From positions 1-9,327 of the forward strand of contig JBBTWG010000007.1 of assembly GCA_038062935.1 (NCBI GenBank): a DNA stretch of 9,327 bases, given 5' to 3'. Within the stretch, counting starts at the first letter, position 1; each line of letters begins with the position of its first letter. The notes under the pieces were generated by a model, which was not told where the DNA came from, did no database searches, and was given only the letters and a program-made list of their open reading frames with translations. Origin of the DNA: JBBTWG01 sp038062935. GTDB taxonomy: Bacteria; Patescibacteriota; Gracilibacteria; UBA1369; UBA12463. The position numbers and the translations under genes are program-made. Positions 5,684 through 9,327 of the stretch are shown piece after piece.

Positions 5684-8467
5684 ATGTACCACCGCCTCAC
5701 TTTTTCTCGGTTTATTGATGAATATCCTCATGTGACGTTGGCTTTGAGTGGATTTTTTGGAGCTATTTTATTGCTTTTTTTCTTGTGGTTTACTCTTTTT
5801 CTTGGCTTGCACAAGGCACATGCGGCTGCTCCAGGGGTTGATGAATGTTCTCAGTATCCTTTGCATGGTTCTACGACTGCGGTTTTATATAAAGAAACAT
5901 CGAATAGCAAAGGCGTGGCGAACAGTGGCGTTTTTTACTTTGATTCTGCTTCGATTCCGACTAATCCTGTGCAAAATGTGTATCTTCCTCCGGTGACCAA
6001 GCGTGCGTGTGCTGTGAAAATACCTCAATCCAAAAATTATCAACTGAAAGGCTGGGCCTGGAATGATAATTTTGGATGGGCGAGTTTTTATTGTCCTGGT
6101 CCGGGTGGAAACAATCTTGGTGTTTATTGTGGGGATCAAAAATATGGCGTGACGATTGATGATAAAGGAAATTTTTCTGGATATGCTTGGAGTAATGCCG
6201 GATGGATTCGTTTCACTTGTGCTGCGACGAGCCAGTTCAAGGATCATAGTGAGTGTCAGGTGAGTAATTATGGTGTCAAACTTGATCTCCAGAAAGTTGA
6301 TAAATATGGCTATGCTCCTCTCAAACCCACTCCTTCTGCTCTTTCTCAAAATGTCGGATGGCTGAATTTTACTGGTGTTCAGGTGCCTTTCAAGGCTGAT
6401 CCTTTGATTCTCGAAGATCAGAACGATGATGGTGTGATCGATGATGGCGATGTTGTCGAAGGAAATCCGAAGGATCCTTGGAATCCGGGTGGCGAGAAGA
6501 ATCCTTTCGATGCCGGAGTTCTCCAGCTCACCTCTACGATGGGGACAAACAATGTTTTGAAATTGAGTTGGAAAGACACTACATATACTGCTGGCACGAC
6601 GTATTCTATCTATCGCTCTGATGCCGTCATGACTTCTCAGAAAGGTGAAAATGTGGCTGATTTAAAGCCAAAAAAAGTTGATAATGTCCAGGGAAAGATG
6701 ACTGATGACGAGACGATTCCTCAGGTGAATAAAGATTATTATTATCTGGTTGCTGTGATTGATAGTAGCGGTACAATTGTGAAAATTTCGAATAATATTA
6801 CGGTCAATATTCAGGTAAAAACTGGTACTGGGACAGGCGCTCCGGCAGGTCTTTTCCTTACTGGTACTTTGGGTTCGGATAATGTGCTCAATCTTTCGTG
6901 GAGCGATCCATTGTATAGTCCGGGGGCTTTGTATCATGTCTATCGTTCAACTGCCGCGATAGTTTCTGCAAAAGGTGCTGTGCCTCCCACAACGAAGGTT
7001 TGGGCTGGTCTTAGCACTACGCGTCCGGAAGTTGTTCCCGCTGATAGCACTGCTTATTACTATGTAGTTGCGACTTTGGATGCGAATGGAAAGATTGCGA
7101 AGGTTTCGAATAATGTTGATGTTCAAATAGCTGGAAAAACGGTTCCTAGTTACGATACCAATGTGAGTGGAGGTGGAAGTGGAGGAGGACCTAGTGGTAT
7201 TGGAGAGAATGGCGGTTCGGGTGGTACTCCCGCGTGTACTGCGCAGAGTTGCCCACCTTTTTCTTGTACTGGGACTGACGCTGATGCGGATGGATTTTGT
7301 CCAATTGCTCCTGCAGCGTCGTTCAAAGACTGTAATGACAATGATCAGTTTACGAGTCCTGCTTCTCCTGAGATTTGTGGCGATAATATTGATAATGATT
7401 GTAATGGTGTCAAAGACGATCTTTGTGGTGCGGAGGGCGCTATTCAGCCTGTTACGGAGGCAGTGGATGATTATACTTTTAATATTCCTTATACGATAGG
7501 AAATTCCTCTTCTCTCGTCGATGGTGCTTTGAGTTTGGGATCTGCGCTTCGCGCTGATGTTCGCAATTTGATTTTCAAAAATGCTCAGCAGCTCAAGAGA
7601 AGTGCTTCGACTCAATGTGGAACGCTCGGGAATATTTTGTATTTCCAGCTACAGGATGATGTTTATTACTGTAAAGGTGATGTGACGATCGGTCCTGTAG
7701 CGCCTTGGACTGGGCGTAAGACGATTATCGTGGAAGATGGGAATGTGCATATTCGTGGAGATATTTTTCCGGATAATTTTGACGCGCAACTGGGGCTTAT
7801 CGTTCTTCGTACAAAATTACAAGATTCTACAAAAGCGAATGTGTATATCGGTCCAAATGTTCACAATCTACGACTCCAATTATTCGCTGATGGAAGCATG
7901 TTTCCGGGTCTTGAGGACGCTGCAACTGGGAAAGTGAAGAAACTCGGTGGTTCTGCTGTTCCGAAGGTTGATGCGAGTGCTTATGGGAAAACGGGCGCTC
8001 TCTTCGGACAACTTTTCCTCCAAGGACTTTTCGTGACGCATAATAATGTGGCTCTGGAGACTTATTTGGATAGTTCGAAATTACCGGACGCTGCGAATGG
8101 GAAATATCCTGATGCTTTTGGAAAGAATACTATTGCTGATCCGAATGTTGGGAAATTTTATAGTTTGTCGTTTTTGAGGGGGGTTCAGAAAGATCCTGAT
8201 ACTGTAACAAAGTCTTATTGTAAGAATGTGAATGCAAAATTCTCCGCCACTGGAGAAAATGCTTGCGCTCAGCCGTGGGGCAAGGTTTATCCTGATCTGA
8301 AAAACTCTTCAGCCAATTCGGTTCCTGCTGGCATTTCTAAGAAACTTTTTGAACAGGATCCTGCGACTGCTCAAAAAGGTTATGGCGTCGTGATTTTCTA
8401 CGAACCGCCAGCGAGTGACTTACCTGGTTTTACGAATCTGGGAGCAGCGAGTGCGGTGCAGAGGTAG
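5684..8467 (+). CDS. Large secreted multidomain surface protein (Gly-Trp repeats, two FnIII-like domains, MopE-like metal-binding segment)
   Basis: A 927-residue exported protein of unknown function. ATG 5684 was chosen because an earlier in-frame ATG (5657) lies inside the promoter -10. Residues 1-47 form a signal sequence: RFIDEYPH, a hydrophobic stretch at 17-42, then AHA (45-47) as a likely signal peptidase site, although uncleaved anchoring is possible. Next are three Gly-Trp units typical of Patescibacteria surface proteins: GWAWNDNFGWASF (from 123), GYAWSNAGWIRF (from 166) and SQNVGWLNF (near 225). DQNDDGVIDDGD (245-256) resembles a dockerin/EF-hand calcium loop. Two tandem FnIII-like repeats follow (about 279-377 and 385-482). 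A Gly/Ser linker (about 492-515) leads to a Cys/Asp-rich MopE-like segment (about 516-582; DADADGFC, DCNDND, PEICGDNIDNDCNG). The C-terminal 340 residues contain a beta-rich block, TIIVEDGNVHIRGDI to FADGSMFPG. No C-terminal sorting signal is evident. Adhesion or cell-envelope structure is likely but inferred. Confidence 0.85.
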   Translation: MYHRLTFSRFIDEYPHVTLALSGFFGAILLLFFLWFTLFLGLHKAHAAAPGVDECSQYPLHGSTTAVLYKETSNSKGVANSGVFYFDSASIPTNPVQNVYLPPVTKRACAVKIPQSKNYQLKGWAWNDNFGWASFYCPGPGGNNLGVYCGDQKYGVTIDDKGNFSGYAWSNAGWIRFTCAATSQFKDHSECQVSNYGVKLDLQKVDKYGYAPLKPTPSALSQNVGWLNFTGVQVPFKADPLILEDQNDDGVIDDGDVVEGNPKDPWNPGGEKNPFDAGVLQLTSTMGTNNVLKLSWKDTTYTAGTTYSIYRSDAVMTSQKGENVADLKPKKVDNVQGKMTDDETIPQVNKDYYYLVAVIDSSGTIVKISNNITVNIQVKTGTGTGAPAGLFLTGTLGSDNVLNLSWSDPLYSPGALYHVYRSTAAIVSAKGAVPPTTKVWAGLSTTRPEVVPADSTAYYYVVATLDANGKIAKVSNNVDVQIAGKTVPSYDTNVSGGGSGGGPSGIGENGGSGGTPACTAQSCPPFSCTGTDADADGFCPIAPAASFKDCNDNDQFTSPASPEICGDNIDNDCNGVKDDLCGAEGAIQPVTEAVDDYTFNIPYTIGNSSSLVDGALSLGSALRADVRNLIFKNAQQLKRSASTQCGTLGNILYFQLQDDVYYCKGDVTIGPVAPWTGRKTIIVEDGNVHIRGDIFPDNFDAQLGLIVLRTKLQDSTKANVYIGPNVHNLRLQLFADGSMFPGLEDAATGKVKKLGGSAVPKVDASAYGKTGALFGQLFLQGLFVTHNNVALETYLDSSKLPDAANGKYPDAFGKNTIADPNVGKFYSLSFLRGVQKDPDTVTKSYCKNVNAKFSATGENACAQPWGKVYPDLKNSSANSVPAGISKKLFEQDPATAQKGYGVVIFYEPPASDLPGFTNLGAASAVQR

Positions 8468-8495
8468 GAGGATAGGAATTAGGAGATCAGGAGTT
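8465..8495. repeat. GA-rich intergenic repeat, copy 2
   Basis: Four to five imperfect units of taggag / taggaat / tcaggag with a 7-8 base period. They fill the whole 26-bp gap between two convergent genes, overlapping both stop codons (TAG at 8465-8467 and, on the minus strand, TAA at 8494-8496). The block resembles 682-702. No terminator hairpin is visible in this gap, so the repeat may have spread into, or extended from, a gene end. Confidence 0.55.
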
Positions 8496-9327
8496 ATTTG
8501 TACCATCCGCAGTCCACTTCCGGATATTTTGCGAGTTCGTCGGCGAAAAGTTTTTTTACTTGGTCGAGTTTTTCTTGTGTTGGTGCCTCGAAGCGGAGTG
8601 TGAGATTCGGGCTTGTGTTTGAGCATCTTCCGGCTCCCCAGGTGGTTGTGTCGTAGTTCACACGGACGCCATCGATGGTGATGCATGGGAATTTTTTCTC
8701 GAATGCTTCGGTTACTTTTTTCATGATTTCGAATTTCTTGTCGTCAGGGCAAGGGACTTTGTATTCCGGAGTGATGATCATTTTTGGGATTTCATCGAGG
8801 AGTTGTGACATGGTTTTTTCTGATCTGGAAAGGATTTCCAGGATGCGAAGTGCGGCGAGAAATGCGTCGTCGAATCCGTAATAATTTTCTGCGAAGAAGA
8901 AATGTCCACTGATTTCTCCGGCGAGTGGGGCCTGGAGTTCGTGCATTTTTGCTTCGATGAATGAGTGTCCTGTTTTACTCATGACCGGAATTCCTCCGGC
9001 TTTTCGGATGCCGTTGATGAGACTTTGTGAGACTTTTGCGTCGAAGATGATTTGCGAATTCGGTATTCTCTTGAGTAAATCCTGAGCGAGGATGAGGAGC
9101 ACATAATCTGCGGAATGGTGTCGGCCTTTTTCGTCGATGATGCCGACGCGATCGCCGTCGCCGTCGAATCCGATGCCGATGTCAGCTTTTTCTTCCACTA
9201 CGACTCGAGCGAGTTCTCTGAGATTTTCTTCTACCTCAGGATTGGCTTCGTGATTCGGAAAATTTCCGTCTGGTTCGCAGTAGAGCGGAATGACTTCGCA
9301 GCCGAATTTTTCGAAAATCTTTTGTGC
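8494..9327 (-). CDS. Phosphomannomutase/phosphoglucomutase (partial, 5' end outside window)
   Basis: Alpha-D-phosphohexomutase that interconverts hexose 6-phosphate and 1-phosphate, feeding nucleotide-sugar and polysaccharide synthesis in the cytosol. The last 278 codons are present. Visible landmarks in order are EPDGNFPNHEANPEVEENL, the magnesium loop GFDGDGDRVG (near 9148-9170), the sugar-binding loop GEISGHFFF (near 8895-8921; Glu and Ser read the sugar hydroxyls) and the phosphate-binding loop GRCSNTSPNLTLRFEA (near 8590-8635). The active-site serine loop of domain 1 lies outside the window. The family is about 450 residues, so roughly 40% is missing. The sequence cannot tell phosphomannomutase (ManB) from phosphoglucomutase (Pgm) or a dual enzyme (AlgC type). 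GEISGH fits the dual PMM/PGM group rather than phosphoglucosamine mutase. It runs convergent to the surface protein gene with a 26-bp gap. Confidence 0.95.
   Translation of the reverse strand, partial: AQKIFEKFGCEVIPLYCEPDGNFPNHEANPEVEENLRELARVVVEEKADIGIGFDGDGDRVGIIDEKGRHHSADYVLLILAQDLLKRIPNSQIIFDAKVSQSLINGIRKAGGIPVMSKTGHSFIEAKMHELQAPLAGEISGHFFFAENYYGFDDAFLAALRILEILSRSEKTMSQLLDEIPKMIITPEYKVPCPDDKKFEIMKKVTEAFEKKFPCITIDGVRVNYDTTTWGAGRCSNTSPNLTLRFEAPTQEKLDQVKKLFADELAKYPEVDCGWYK

Noticed and set aside
4654..5700. A 348-codon open frame on the minus strand opposite topA
   Set aside because: It lies fully antisense to the well-conserved topoisomerase core and zinc ribbons, and its translation is low-complexity Phe/Arg/His-rich with no recognisable domain.
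6947..7615. A 222-codon minus-strand frame opposite the surface protein
   Set aside because: The translation is Arg/Ser/Thr/Ile-rich with no domain pattern, as expected from the reverse complement of the Asn/Asp/Gly-rich coding strand.

Overview
The window looks like a stretch of a Patescibacteria (CPR) genome or metagenome bin. The evidence is a very large secreted protein with Gly-Trp repeats of the GWAW / GYAWS...GWI type and a MopE-like metal-binding segment, near-absence of Shine-Dalgarno sequences, and a mix of unlinked housekeeping genes. GC content is moderate by eye. The genetic code appears standard: topA ends in TGA just after its last zinc ribbon, which argues against the TGA=Gly code of Gracilibacteria/SR1. 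The phylum call is an inference, not a proof.

Layout: (1) 1-645, minus: 5' two thirds of pheS, running off the left edge, with a promoter so close to the ATG that its mRNA should be leaderless. (2) 646-894: a regulatory intergenic region. It has a promoter on the plus strand and a leader of about 145 nt that folds into a three-way junction with a 12-bp closing helix and a possible loop pseudoknot. The 3' arm of the closing helix is also the 5' arm of an intrinsic terminator just before the next gene. This is the architecture of a riboswitch or attenuator, and I cannot match it to a class I know. (3) 895-2767, plus: a probable two-gene operon, made of a divergent DUF62 (SAM hydroxide adenosyltransferase / chlorinase-fluorinase fold) protein that appears to lack the family's catalytic residues, and an EamA/DMT membrane transporter. 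(4) 2773-2803: a strong bidirectional terminator. (5) 2825-3100, minus: an HU-type DNA-binding protein with a good promoter overlapped by a small inverted repeat. (6) 3352-5625, plus: DNA topoisomerase I with four C-terminal zinc ribbons. (7) 5684-8467, plus: a 927-residue secreted multidomain surface protein behind an extended -10 promoter. (8) 8494-9327, minus: the 3' part of a phosphomannomutase/phosphoglucomutase, convergent with the surface protein.

Most genes are independent units with their own promoters. HU and topoisomerase I stand divergently and both shape chromosome topology. The phosphohexomutase supplies sugar phosphates for surface polysaccharide, which fits loosely with the neighbouring surface protein. 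The main candidate for something undescribed is the leader RNA at about 789-884 together with the DUF62-like/DMT operon it appears to control. A second, minor oddity is a GA-rich repeat of about 20 bp that appears in two separate intergenic gaps.
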